Assembly (NCBI RefSeq): GCF_025060755.1
Contig: NZ_JANYUY010000019.1
Span: 1-64,000 of the forward strand
DNA: 64,000 bases
Reading direction: 5' to 3'
From: Paenibacillus doosanensis
Lineage (GTDB): Bacteria > Bacillota > Bacilli > Paenibacillales > NBRC-103111
In this document: positions 52,725-60,873 of the stretch, one piece after another
Numbering within the stretch: position 1 is the stretch's first letter
Layout of the letters: the number at the start of each line of letters is the position of its first letter
Notes under the pieces: generated by a model
What the model was told of the DNA's origin: nothing
Databases searched by the model: none
Seen by the model: only the letters and a program-made list of their open reading frames with translations
Translations under genes and position numbers: made by a program

Positions 52725-53250
52725 AGCGCTTCACTCCTATCGCATAGATCGCGCCTTGATCCTCTTTGAGCAGCACTTCGGGCAAAGGTCTTCTCGGAGG
52801 TCCGGCGGTTGGAGCGCCTGTTCTGGCATCGAATATGCCGTGATGGCACGGACATACCATTTCGCTTTGTTCTTGGCTCCAGAATACGGGGCATTTCAGA
52901 TGCGTGCATGCATTCTGATAAGCTTTGTATTCATTCTCGCCCAGCCGGATCAGCAGCGCGGAGTCGTGTTCGCCAGGGTACGCGAATTCAACGGCGTCCC
53001 CCACTCTGAGCGATCGGATATCGGCAATCTTTAGCGGCTGATACGGTTTCTTCTTGAGGCCGGTCAGTTCTTTAGCCGCAAGCGCTCCCCATGGAAGAGT
53101 AGAAACGGCGAAGACCCCCGCCGCCCCGACCAGCGTCTTCATAAAGCTGCGGCGATCCAGCTTTCGTTCGTTGTTTTTGCGTATATTATGGGTATAATTA
53201 TCCTCATTAAAAGGACTATGGTTATTATCGCGCTTGTTGTCCTGTTCCAT
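52714..53250 (-). CDS. Tat-exported Rieske iron-sulfur protein
   Basis: 178 residues. Unusually long polar N-terminus (30 residues), then a twin-arginine signal (DRRSFMKTL) and hydrophobic stretch. Rieske motifs are complete: C115-T-H117-L-K-C120 and C133-P-C135-H136, so a [2Fe-2S] cluster with a disulfide is expected on the outer face of the membrane, as in bc1/b6f complexes. It probably takes electrons from quinol through the membrane partner in this operon. 27 bases after the ferredoxin-type gene. Confidence 0.92.
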   Translation of the reverse strand: MEQDNKRDNNHSPFNEDNYTHNIRKNNERKLDRRSFMKTLVGAAGVFAVSTLPWGALAAKELTGLKKKPYQPLKIADIRSLRVGDAVEFAYPGEHDSALLIRLGENEYKAYQNACTHLKCPVFWSQEQSEMVCPCHHGIFDARTGAPTAGPPRRPLPEVLLKEDQGAIYAIGVKRYEA

Positions 53251-53277
53251 ACAGCCTCACTCCAATACCAAAATAGA

Positions 53278-53841
53278 TTAGAACAATTTTTGCTTCCCTT
53301 GCAGAATGCCCGGAAGGCTGATCTTCACATTCGTTTCCCCTTCAAGAGGATCGGGCAGCTCATGACTGGCCGTCCATTTCCCTAACCGATGCTGCTCTTT
53401 CTTGGCAGCAAGCTCTTCTTCCGTCAGCCACTGCAAGGTGTTCGTCGGACAAACCGAGGCGCACATCGGCGGGATTCCTTCCTTCGTGCGGTCATAGCAA
53501 AGATCGCATTTATACATTAAGTTTTGCTCTTCATCGAATTTCGGAATGCCGTAAGGACATGCGATGGTGCAGTTCTGGCAGCCGATGCATTTCTCGACCA
53601 GAGCCGAGAGCACTGCGCCCTCCTTCGTTATCTGGATAGCTTGCGCAGGACAGCTTCGGGCGCAAGCCGGATTTACGCAGTGCAAGCACATCAGCGGGAT
53701 CGTCTGTCGCGTGACAAGCGGATTCACGTCATATACGTAGTTGCGGTTCCTTTGATCGTGGCCTCCGCATTGGGTACAAGCAGCCAAACAGCTGCGGCAG
53801 CCGATGCAGTTGTCCATTTCGATATATAAATGTTGTTTCAT
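53278..53841 (-). CDS. Four-cluster [4Fe-4S] electron-transfer subunit
   Basis: 187 residues with 16 ligand cysteines in four groups: CIGCRSCLAAC, CLHCVNPACARSC, CIGCQNCTIAC and CDLC...CASVC. This is the DmsB/NrfC/HybA layout. No signal peptide, as expected for a cytosolic partner of the molybdenum subunit, whose gene it overlaps by 4 bases. It should pass electrons between the membrane protein and the catalytic subunit. Confidence 0.93.
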   Translation of the reverse strand: MKQHLYIEMDNCIGCRSCLAACTQCGGHDQRNRNYVYDVNPLVTRQTIPLMCLHCVNPACARSCPAQAIQITKEGAVLSALVEKCIGCQNCTIACPYGIPKFDEEQNLMYKCDLCYDRTKEGIPPMCASVCPTNTLQWLTEEELAAKKEQHRLGKWTASHELPDPLEGETNVKISLPGILQGKQKLF

Positions 53842-56009
53842 CGGACATTTATCCTCTCTGGTTGCTTTTCGATCTGGGCCGCGCAGGCTTTGAATTCCGG
53901 CATTCTGGACATCGGGTCCAGCGCCGGAATGGTAAGCAGATTAATAGACTGCTCATGTCCGAAGTGATAAGGAACGAACACAGTATCCTGACGGATCGCT
54001 TCAATAATTTTAACCTTATAAAACGCCTCTCCGCGCCGAGTATATAAACGAACCACTTCATCGTGTTGAATGTTATATTTGGCTGCCGTCTCCGGATGAA
54101 CCTCGACATACGGCTCGGGGCACATATCCCGCAGGAATGGAATTCTTCTCGTCTGATTCCCCGACAGGTAGTGATAAACAACCCTGCCCGTTGTCAGCCG
54201 AAGCGGATACTGATCGCAAGGCTCCTCGGCAGGCGGTCTGTAAGGAAGCGCGCATAGCTTCGCTTTGCCGTCCGGGTGGTAGAACTTATGATCCAGGAAC
54301 ATATGCGGCGTACCCGGATCTTCCTCGCTGCGGCAAGGCCAGAAGACGCCGTCCAGCTTCTCTATCTTCTCCCAAGTCGCTCCGTAATAGTCGGCATAGC
54401 CGCCTTTGGAAGCTAGACGGAATTCGTCGGCTACGTCTCTAGCTGTCTTGAGATGGCGGAAGTACTGCCCTCTGCCGAGGAGCTCCGCCAATTCTACCTC
54501 GATCAGCCAATCAGGCTTGGACTCGCCTAGAGGCTCTTGCGCCTTATTGATTTTAATAATGCGCCCTTCCAGATTGGTCACGGTGCCTTCATCCTCCGAC
54601 CAAGTAACGGACGGAAGCACTACGTCTGCAAATTCCGCCGATTCCGACAGATAGATGTCTGCGCAAACCATAAAATCCAGACTCTTCAGCGCTGCGCGGA
54701 CATAATTCTGGTTCGGCGCCGAAACGGCGGGATTGGAGCATAACAGATACAATCCGCGAATCGTCTTCTGCTCCATCAGCTCGAACATCTCGTATGCCGA
54801 TACGCCGGGCTGAGGCATTTCTTCCGGCGCGATGCCCCACACTTTGCACACTTCTTCTACATGCTTCGGGTTGGTCAGCTTGCGGTAACCGGGCAGAAGG
54901 TCCGACTTTTGCCCATGCTCTCGGCCGCCCTGGCCGTTTCCTTGCCCGGTGAACGTCGCCACGCCGGATTTCGGACGGCCGATTTTGCCGGTCACCAGGC
55001 ACATATTGGTGTAGGCCGAAACGTTGTCCGCTCCCTTGTGCTGCTGCTCAATCCCGCGGGCAAACATGACGACGGCGTTCGGCGCTTTGCCGTAAATTTC
55101 GGCTGCCCGAATGAGCTTCTCAGGCGCGACTCCCGTGATTTCGCTGGTACATGCAGGAGTGAATTTTTTCACGACCTCTTGCATTTCTTCGAAGCCGTTG
55201 GTGTGATTACGCACAAATTCAGTGTCGACGTGACCGTTCTGAATGAGCAGGTTGAGCATGCAGTTAGCCAGCGCCAAGTCGGTGCCGGGGCGCAGATCCA
55301 GATGAACGTCCGCGCGGCGGGCGATCGGCGTCTCGCGGGGATCGGCTACGATCAGATAGCCGCCGCGGTTCTGTACTTCCCATACCCGGAACATGGAGGT
55401 CGGGTGGCATTCGGCCGTATTGCTTCCGGCGATGAACAAGCAATCTGTTTCGTGCAGGTCCGTCCAAGGAAGCGTCGAGCCTCTGTCTACTCCGAAGCTG
55501 CGAAGAAAACCTGCGGCTGCGCTCGACATACAGAACCGGCCGTTATAGTCGATGTAGCGGGTTTGCAGAGCAACCCGGGCGAACTTCCCTGTCAGGTAGC
55601 ATTTTTCATTGGTCATCGAGACGCCGCTGAATACGGATAGCGAATCTTTGCCGTATTTCCCTTGAAGCTCTTGGAATCTTTTCACGATTAACGCGTAAGC
55701 TTCATCCCAGCTGGCTTCGCGAAAGCCTTCCTTCGTTCCTTTGAGACTTGCGTCGTCGCGGATCAGCGGCCGCAGCAGCCGGTCATCATGGTTCGTCTGC
55801 TGGTAAGCCGTTACGCCCTTCGGACACATCTTCCCGAGCGTAACAGGCCAGTCATATCGCGGCTCAACGCCGATAATCTTGTTGGTCGATTTATCGACTC
55901 GAAGGTTCATGCCGCACTGCATGCCGCAGTAGGAGCAATGGGTCGGCACCAGCTCTTCGTTCGGGTGCTGTTTGTTGGCAATGACTTTAAAAAATTTATC
56001 CTTTGGCAT
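53838..56009 (-). CDS. nasC: NasC-type molybdopterin nitrate reductase catalytic subunit
   Basis: 723 residues. [4Fe-4S] ligands C25, C28, C32 and C62; the molybdenum ligand is expected to be C160 (YIDYNGRFCMSSAAAG). The stretches RGIEQQHKG, TGQGNGQGGREHGQKSDLLPGY, KVWGI and LCSNPAVSAPN closely follow the Bacillus assimilatory enzyme NasC rather than NarG (Asp ligand) or periplasmic NapA. There is no Tat signal, so it is cytosolic. Unlike nas operons, it is followed by a ferredoxin-type subunit, a Rieske protein and NarK, and preceded by a membrane cytochrome-like gene. Nitrate is the most likely substrate because NarK and nirBD are near. Confidence 0.9.
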   Translation of the reverse strand: MPKDKFFKVIANKQHPNEELVPTHCSYCGMQCGMNLRVDKSTNKIIGVEPRYDWPVTLGKMCPKGVTAYQQTNHDDRLLRPLIRDDASLKGTKEGFREASWDEAYALIVKRFQELQGKYGKDSLSVFSGVSMTNEKCYLTGKFARVALQTRYIDYNGRFCMSSAAAGFLRSFGVDRGSTLPWTDLHETDCLFIAGSNTAECHPTSMFRVWEVQNRGGYLIVADPRETPIARRADVHLDLRPGTDLALANCMLNLLIQNGHVDTEFVRNHTNGFEEMQEVVKKFTPACTSEITGVAPEKLIRAAEIYGKAPNAVVMFARGIEQQHKGADNVSAYTNMCLVTGKIGRPKSGVATFTGQGNGQGGREHGQKSDLLPGYRKLTNPKHVEEVCKVWGIAPEEMPQPGVSAYEMFELMEQKTIRGLYLLCSNPAVSAPNQNYVRAALKSLDFMVCADIYLSESAEFADVVLPSVTWSEDEGTVTNLEGRIIKINKAQEPLGESKPDWLIEVELAELLGRGQYFRHLKTARDVADEFRLASKGGYADYYGATWEKIEKLDGVFWPCRSEEDPGTPHMFLDHKFYHPDGKAKLCALPYRPPAEEPCDQYPLRLTTGRVVYHYLSGNQTRRIPFLRDMCPEPYVEVHPETAAKYNIQHDEVVRLYTRRGEAFYKVKIIEAIRQDTVFVPYHFGHEQSINLLTIPALDPMSRMPEFKACAAQIEKQPERINVR

Positions 56010-57036
56010 TCTGGTTGGCCTCCTTCACGTGAATCTGATGCGTGGGTATTCCGGTAAACCGAGACATTCTATATTTACGGCGGCATGGCAGGCACAGCTC
56101 GGCCAAGTGATAGCCCTCTTCGGTTTTGAATTCAATCTCGTTGACTTTCAGCACAGCGATAACATCATCGGACTGCTCTACCGATACGAAGCCGTTTCCG
56201 CATACTTTGCAGCTTTTGGTCGCCTGCCCGGCGTAATGCTCGCGATAGTTTCGGGCGAATACGCTCATCGGACGGAATGGGATATGCGCCAATTTTCCGA
56301 AAGGAATATAGATCAGCGTTACGATTACGGACCATTGATGAATCAGCGTCACAACCGAATGTCCGTACCCATGTAGGAAAATATTGCAGAATGTGAGCAG
56401 CAGCCCCGTGATACTTACAAAAAGCAGCATATACAGCGGTAGAAAATCGTAAATCAAGGTCTGCTCGGCGCGGGCCTGCATATGTTTGATTCTGCGGTAC
56501 AAAGCCATGCATACGCCGCCTATGACCATGAACGCCGTAATGTTCAAAGCGTTGTAGAACAGAAATCCGAGCATGCCGTCCGCTTTAATCTTCATAATGT
56601 CGATCCCGAAGCCGACTACGGTGTACGTTCCGTTCTCGCTCATCGTGAAGTACATCCAGCCGAATACGAGGGGAAAGGTTACGAAGGCGGACAGTATACA
56701 GCCCCAGCCCAGCAGCACGTGCTGCGTCCAACGGTACCAGCCTCGGTTCCATATAAACCGGTAAGTAATCAGATGCTCCGTTGCAGTCTGCGGCGTGCTT
56801 TTGCGGAACAGCAGCTTGATGCCTTTTTTCAAAATGATTTTGGTCGGCGGCCGCTCTCCCCATGCAATAAATCGATAAAAGAAACCTCCGACGAAAACAA
56901 CGGTACCTACCATGTACCCATACAAAGCCAAATCCACGTGTGTGAACATTCTTGATCCAATGCCCATCAGAATAATTAAACCGCATACGGTGAGGAACAC
57001 ACATTTGGCAAATTTTGATGCGAATGCTCGATCCAT
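55996..57036 (-). CDS. Heme-b-type membrane electron-transfer subunit with CxxC domain
   Basis: 346 residues with about seven membrane segments. Histidines suited to heme b lie in membrane segments (RWTQHVLLGWG; FLHGYGHSVVTLIHQWSV; PFGKLAHIPFRP), a NarI/DsrM-like pattern. The cytosolic C-terminal 80 residues hold two CxxC pairs (CKVCG and CLPCR, 37 residues apart), which could bind zinc or an iron centre. First gene of the operon, overlapping the catalytic gene. It probably oxidises menaquinol. Family placement is from pattern, not certain. Confidence 0.78.
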   Translation of the reverse strand: MDRAFASKFAKCVFLTVCGLIILMGIGSRMFTHVDLALYGYMVGTVVFVGGFFYRFIAWGERPPTKIILKKGIKLLFRKSTPQTATEHLITYRFIWNRGWYRWTQHVLLGWGCILSAFVTFPLVFGWMYFTMSENGTYTVVGFGIDIMKIKADGMLGFLFYNALNITAFMVIGGVCMALYRRIKHMQARAEQTLIYDFLPLYMLLFVSITGLLLTFCNIFLHGYGHSVVTLIHQWSVIVTLIYIPFGKLAHIPFRPMSVFARNYREHYAGQATKSCKVCGNGFVSVEQSDDVIAVLKVNEIEFKTEEGYHLAELCLPCRRKYRMSRFTGIPTHQIHVKEANQNAKG

Positions 57037-57074
57037 GTTATCATTGCTCCCTCGCTTATTGACCTGATGTTTGT

Positions 57075-57118
57075 ATTAAACCATGAGCGGCCGTCCGTCC
57101 TCCGTGATAAAAGTCATT
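57075..57118 (-). promoter_or_regulatory. Nitrate operon promoter with FNR-like box
   Basis: CGTGA-TAAAAG-TCATT (57103-57118) is centred 30 bases upstream of a -10-like TTTAAT (57075-57080, minus strand) and 74.5 bases from the first start codon. The same geometry is seen at nirB and moeA. Confidence 0.62.
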
Positions 57119-57264
57119 GTGAGCCCTTTAATATCGAAAAGACTCAGCAAATGACCGGCTGCCCCGGCCCTCTCGCCGAAGTCACTGGAAGCAGCTACCA
57201 GGCGAATACGCGAGCGATCAGGCCCATGTCATTATTCAATATACCTCAGCGAATCCAAGGGGAT

Positions 57265-57280
57265 TGTGATCCCCCTCACA
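57265..57280. promoter_or_regulatory. Distal perfect FNR box
   Basis: TGTGA-TCCCCC-TCACA fits the FNR consensus exactly. It lies 162 bases upstream of the proximal box, too far for direct class II activation, so it may be an accessory site or serve an unseen transcript. Confidence 0.5.
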
Positions 57281-57320
57281 TTTTGAAAATCAATCTCATT
57301 TGTTTTCACAAATCGGCAGC

Positions 57321-57341
57321 AAAAAAACAAGCCCCCGGCTT
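57321..57341 (-). terminator. Terminator of moeA-moaA
   Basis: On the minus strand AAGCC-GGG-GGCTT is followed by G and seven Ts, 56 bases after the moaA stop. Confidence 0.65.
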
Positions 57342-57396
57342 CAACACTCGCCACTCGCCAGAGGCTCTGCTGGAATTGCTATTGAAAACCTTATTT

Positions 57397-58422
57397 CTAT
57401 CCGCCAATATGGGACATCTCTACCTTGCGCCTAGGAGATGTCTGCGCGAGTCTCGTTTCCGAGTAACGGTCCTGACGTTCGCTCCATACTTGAACGATCC
57501 GCTGCCTTACTTCATCATCGCTGGCGCCGGCCCGCATTACACTCAGCAAATCCGTTTTATCCGAAGCAAACAAGCACGTATACAAATGCCCCTCCGCAGA
57601 TAGACGGGCCCGCGTGCAGCTACCGCAAAAAGCTTGCGTTACCGAAGAAATCAAACCGATCTCCGTATGTGTTCCTTGGTAGCGGTAACGCGTCGCGACC
57701 TCGCCATAATAGTTCGGCGCCACCGGTTCAAGCGGCATGTCGGCATGAATGATTTCGATAATCCGCTTGCTGGGCACGACCTGCTGCTGATTCCAGCCGC
57801 TGCTGTTCCCAACGTCCATAAATTCGACGAATCTTAGCGTGTGCCCGCGCTCGCGGAAGTACCGGGCCATAGGAATGATGTCTTGATCGTTAACGCCTTT
57901 TTGAACGACCATATTGATCTTTACGGATAACCCGGCTGAAGCCGCGGCATCGATGCCCTCAAGCACGGTCCGGACCGGGAATCCCCTTCCGTTCATCCTG
58001 CCGAATCGTTCGTCGTTCAGGCTGTCCAGGCTCACGGTGATGCGTTCCAGTCCCGCTTCCCTTAATTGCTGCGCTTTCTGCTTAAGCAGCGATCCATTAG
58101 TTGTAACAGCAATGTCCTTAACGCCCTCGATGCTGCGGATTCGGGAGATGATGTCGCCGATATTTTTCCTTAACAGCGGCTCGCCGCCTGTAATGCGGAT
58201 TTTCTCGACGCCCAGCGAGACAAATATTTGCGTCAGCCTTACCAATTCCAGCAGGCTGAGCAGCTTCTCCTCAGACAGAAAGCGAAAGTCCGCTCCAAAT
58301 ATCTCTTCCGGCATACAATAACGGCAGCGATAATTACACCTATCCGTTATGGATATGCGCAAGTCCCGAAGCGGCCTTCCGAGAGCGTCAACCGGTGCAG
58401 CCGGGTAGTCTCGCGGTTCCAT
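57397..58422 (-). CDS. moaA: GTP 3',8-cyclase MoaA
   Basis: 341 residues. Radical-SAM cluster C29-x3-C33-x2-C36 (CNYRCRYC), the GGEPLLR SAM motif, the second C-terminal cluster (FCGSC...YTC) and the essential C-terminal Gly-Gly are all present. It makes the first intermediate of molybdenum cofactor. ATG 58422 is chosen for GGGAGGAG before it; the gene then overlaps the moeA 3' end by 35 bases. It supplies cofactor for the nitrate reductase nearby. Confidence 0.95.
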   Translation of the reverse strand: MEPRDYPAAPVDALGRPLRDLRISITDRCNYRCRYCMPEEIFGADFRFLSEEKLLSLLELVRLTQIFVSLGVEKIRITGGEPLLRKNIGDIISRIRSIEGVKDIAVTTNGSLLKQKAQQLREAGLERITVSLDSLNDERFGRMNGRGFPVRTVLEGIDAAASAGLSVKINMVVQKGVNDQDIIPMARYFRERGHTLRFVEFMDVGNSSGWNQQQVVPSKRIIEIIHADMPLEPVAPNYYGEVATRYRYQGTHTEIGLISSVTQAFCGSCTRARLSAEGHLYTCLFASDKTDLLSVMRAGASDDEVRQRIVQVWSERQDRYSETRLAQTSPRRKVEMSHIGG

Positions 58423-59413
58423 CGATGGCTCCTCCCTTTCCGTATATCGTCGTTTCATAGGGAAGCGGGATAACCCCCACCTGTTGGCCGGCGCTTACTC
58501 CCTTGGAGCCTGAGGGGATTCGGATCTGACAGTTCGCATTGAAGAGCAGCTCCAATTCGCCGCTGCCGCTGCCAACCGTAAAAAATTCGGCCATAACATC
58601 ATAATCGCCGACCGACACGCCGCCGCTGACAAGCAGCATGTCGCATTCCTGTACAGCCTCCCGAATGATGCGGGCAACTTGATCGATGCGGTCCGGGGCA
58701 GTTCCATAATGAACGGCAAGTCCGCCGTACTGCCCGATTTGAGCCGCGAGCATATAGGCGTTGCTGTTGCGGATTTTCCCGGGCAGAAGCGGCTGACCGA
58801 CATCGCTCAGCTCGCTTCCCGTCGTTAATACGCCGACACGCGGCCGGCGTATGACAGGGACTTTGTCATGGCCCAGCGAAGCAAGCAGCGCAATCTGTCC
58901 TGGCCCGATGCGGGTGCCGGCCCCCATAAGCAGTTGGCCGATCGCTACCTCGTCGCCAATGTTGGCAATGTTTTGTCCAAAAGAAACGTTATGTTTAATA
59001 TGGATAAAAACTTGTCCATCCTCTTGAAATTCTTCAGTCTGCTCAAACATCACCACAGCAGTAGCCCCTTCGGGCACAGCCGAGCCCGTCATTACGCGAA
59101 TGGCCGTCCCGGATTCGACCTGCTTATCCGAAACGCTCCCGGCAGGAACTTCATCTATTACCCGCAGCCGCGCGGGCTGCTGCGGAGCTGCGCTTGCAGC
59201 GTCTGCATTCATAACCGCATACCCGTCCAGCCCCGATCTGCGAAAATGCGGCATGCATTCCTTCGCATACAACGCTTCCGAGGTTCTTCGAAGCAGACAT
59301 GATTCCAGAGGCACATACTCGCTGCCTAGCCTCTGTACATGCTGCATGATCATATGCTGAGCCTGATCCACCTTGACCGCCCTTCGGGCAAACCTGCCGC
59401 TTCTGTTTATCAT
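58388..59413 (-). CDS. moeA: Molybdopterin molybdotransferase MoeA with internal deletion
   Basis: 341 residues against about 410-430 in the family. Domains I-II and the first part of III are intact ([70 protein letters not shown]). The next block, which should hold the PGKP and G-L-P/S-G-N-P loops, is absent. The chain goes straight to the family's C-terminal strand ([14 protein letters not shown]...[10 protein letters not shown]). About 110 residues are missing in frame near 58575. Molybdate insertion activity is doubtful. ATG 59413 follows AAAGGAT; an FNR-like box lies 75 bases upstream. Confidence 0.85.
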   Translation of the reverse strand: MINRSGRFARRAVKVDQAQHMIMQHVQRLGSEYVPLESCLLRRTSEALYAKECMPHFRRSGLDGYAVMNADAASAAPQQPARLRVIDEVPAGSVSDKQVESGTAIRVMTGSAVPEGATAVVMFEQTEEFQEDGQVFIHIKHNVSFGQNIANIGDEVAIGQLLMGAGTRIGPGQIALLASLGHDKVPVIRRPRVGVLTTGSELSDVGQPLLPGKIRNSNAYMLAAQIGQYGGLAVHYGTAPDRIDQVARIIREAVQECDMLLVSGGVSVGDYDVMAEFFTVGSGSGELELLFNANCQIRIPSGSKGVSAGQQVGVIPLPYETTIYGKGGAIDGTARLPGCTG

Positions 59414-59452
59414 AGGTATAGATCCTTTCGTAAGCCCGATGTCGTTGATTGA

Positions 59453-59495
59453 ATCATAAAGCTTTGTAACGGATAGAGATGTGATCCTCGTCACT
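59453..59495 (-). promoter_or_regulatory. moeA-moaA promoter with FNR-like box
   Basis: TGTGA-TCCTCG-TCACT (59480-59495, 9 of 10 consensus bases) is centred 29.5 bases upstream of a -10 TATGAT (59453-59458, minus strand) and 74.5 bases from the moeA start codon. Confidence 0.72.
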
Positions 59496-59618
59496 GCCGC
59501 GAATATTTAGTTTATTAGATAACCGAATTATTCCCTAATCGTCTATCTTTTTATAACGAATCCCTGCATTAAACCGGTATTTCGCTAAGGAAATCTTTTG
59601 AGTTTGTGATCATTAGTT

Positions 59619-59738
59619 TCAAAGTGGTTTTTTACCGCAAGCCATTACAAAGTTCATCATAGCGTATGCATCAGGGGAATTGTTCCTGCTGACAAAGACG
59701 CCGCGGCCGCAGCGAATCTCCACATCGTCGTCATTCAC
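59619..59738 (-). CDS. Possible 39-residue ORF or coding relic
   Basis: Reads MNDDDVEIRCGRGVFVSRNN-type sequence if the GTG is used, ending MACGKKPL. It starts 4 bases after the phosphotransferase stop and has no clear ribosome site. Composition looks protein-like, so it may be a decayed gene end. Not recognised. Confidence 0.25.
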   Translation of the reverse strand: MNDDDVEIRCGRGVFVSRNNSPDAYAMMNFVMACGKKPL

Positions 59739-59741
59739 CTG

Positions 59742-60719
59742 CTATATTTTGTTAGCGAGCAGTTCCATTTCAATCTTTACCGTTTTCAACAGATGGTCAT
59801 GATAACGGCCCCAATTCCCCTTGCTATTTCGACGATTGTACTTGTATTTCCGCGCTAGCCTTCCGACGCCGATCCACAATGCCCAAAGGTCAATTTCGGT
59901 ATAGTCATCATCCGAAAGCTCTACCACTTCGTTATACCCCATTGCCAAGGAAGGGAATCCCTGAGTAATCTGATTATACTGTCCATCATGCAATTTGAAA
60001 TGCCCCAAATCATACAGCGGACTGCTTCCCTGGATTTCGCCAAAGTCAATAATCCCCGTAAATGTTCCGTTATAATGGAAAATATGATCATCGTCAAAAT
60101 CGCCGTGAGCTAAACAAGAACCGTGCCTTCCCATCAAATCAGCTCCCGCATCGAATAGGCTGCTGATTTGGAAGATATCCCTCCGACTGAATCCATTCTC
60201 CGATAATAATACGAGCCCTTCCTCAAGAACTTCATAGAGGTAATCATGCATCGATTTCTTTGGCCCCTGCAAGGGCCGCGCATCTTCTTCCCTCCCCCTC
60301 TTAACGAAACCAAAACCGTCCACGCTTACTTGATTGATAACCGCAATTTGTTTTCCCGCCTGAACGAGTATGCCATGATAAATGTCTTTCGAGCCGCAAT
60401 TCATAACGTTTTCTCCGGGGATTTCACCGACAATCATGAATGACATCCCTGAGATATGTTGATGGGGAGCGAAGAAGATGACCTCGGGTACAAGGACTCC
60501 CTTTTCCCTCAGTAAAGAATGCACCTGCACTTCCACCGCAAAACTACAGTCTTCCTCCGGGAGAATTCGGAGATAAACGGTACGATCTTCGAGTTGCACG
60601 CGATAAACATAGGTAGAAACTCCCCTTAATTCTCGTTCTATCGTTTTTACTGTCTTATTGAGACTTTCGCTTGCGATTTGTTCGACCAGATCAATAGGCG
60701 GCGCATCATTTTTTTTCAA
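59742..60719 (-). CDS. Aminoglycoside phosphotransferase-fold kinase
   Basis: 325 residues of the APH/choline kinase-like superfamily. Brenner motif SCLAHGDFDDDHIFHYN and the following GIIDFGE metal motif are complete. The N-lobe (RVQLEDRTVYLRILPEE) is also normal. Substrate may be a small alcohol, amino sugar or antibiotic; no resistance context is seen. Monocistronic. Confidence 0.85.
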   Translation of the reverse strand: MKKNDAPPIDLVEQIASESLNKTVKTIERELRGVSTYVYRVQLEDRTVYLRILPEEDCSFAVEVQVHSLLREKGVLVPEVIFFAPHQHISGMSFMIVGEIPGENVMNCGSKDIYHGILVQAGKQIAVINQVSVDGFGFVKRGREEDARPLQGPKKSMHDYLYEVLEEGLVLLSENGFSRRDIFQISSLFDAGADLMGRHGSCLAHGDFDDDHIFHYNGTFTGIIDFGEIQGSSPLYDLGHFKLHDGQYNQITQGFPSLAMGYNEVVELSDDDYTEIDLWALWIGVGRLARKYKYNRRNSKGNWGRYHDHLLKTVKIEMELLANKI

Positions 60720-60820
60720 TAGCCTGTTTCCTTCCTGAATTTGGATTTACAATCATCATACATAAACAGCTGCCAAAAAGCCTTTGATACTTTGTCTATA
60801 ACAAAATTTTATGCCAATAG

Positions 60821-60844
60821 AAAAAGCCGCGTTCTAAGCGGCTT
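60821..60844 (-). terminator. Terminator of CgeB-like gene
   Basis: AAGCCGC and GCGGCTT, 7-bp stem; on the minus strand TTTTT-C follows, 30 bases after the stop codon. Confidence 0.7.
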
Positions 60845-60873
60845 GCCCCTTATTATACAATCTCATCATCACG

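Larger units (their letters stand above)
57037..57396. other. Regulatory stretch upstream of nitrate operon
   Basis: Gene-free 360 bases containing the operon promoter with its proximal FNR-like box (57075-57118), a distal perfect FNR box (57265-57280) and the minus-strand terminator of moaA (57321-57341). A plus-strand frame across it runs into moaA antisense and is not credible. Confidence 0.6.
59414..59741. other. Gene-poor stretch 59414-59741
   Basis: Holds the moeA promoter with its FNR-like box (59453-59495) and a 39-codon minus-strand frame just after the phosphotransferase gene (59619-59738). The AT-rich middle (59500-59615) shows nothing recognisable. Confidence 0.45.

Noticed and set aside
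54861..55640. 259-residue plus-strand frame inside the nitrate reductase gene
   Set aside because: Antisense to a strongly conserved molybdoenzyme; product has no recognisable features.
57284..57298. Fur-box-like 7-1-7 sequence next to the distal FNR box
   Set aside because: Matches about 12 of 14 positions, but such AT-rich matches are common and no iron genes are near.
57067..57603. 178-residue plus-strand frame across the FNR region into moaA
   Set aside because: It overlaps moaA antisense, has no ribosome site and covers regulatory elements.
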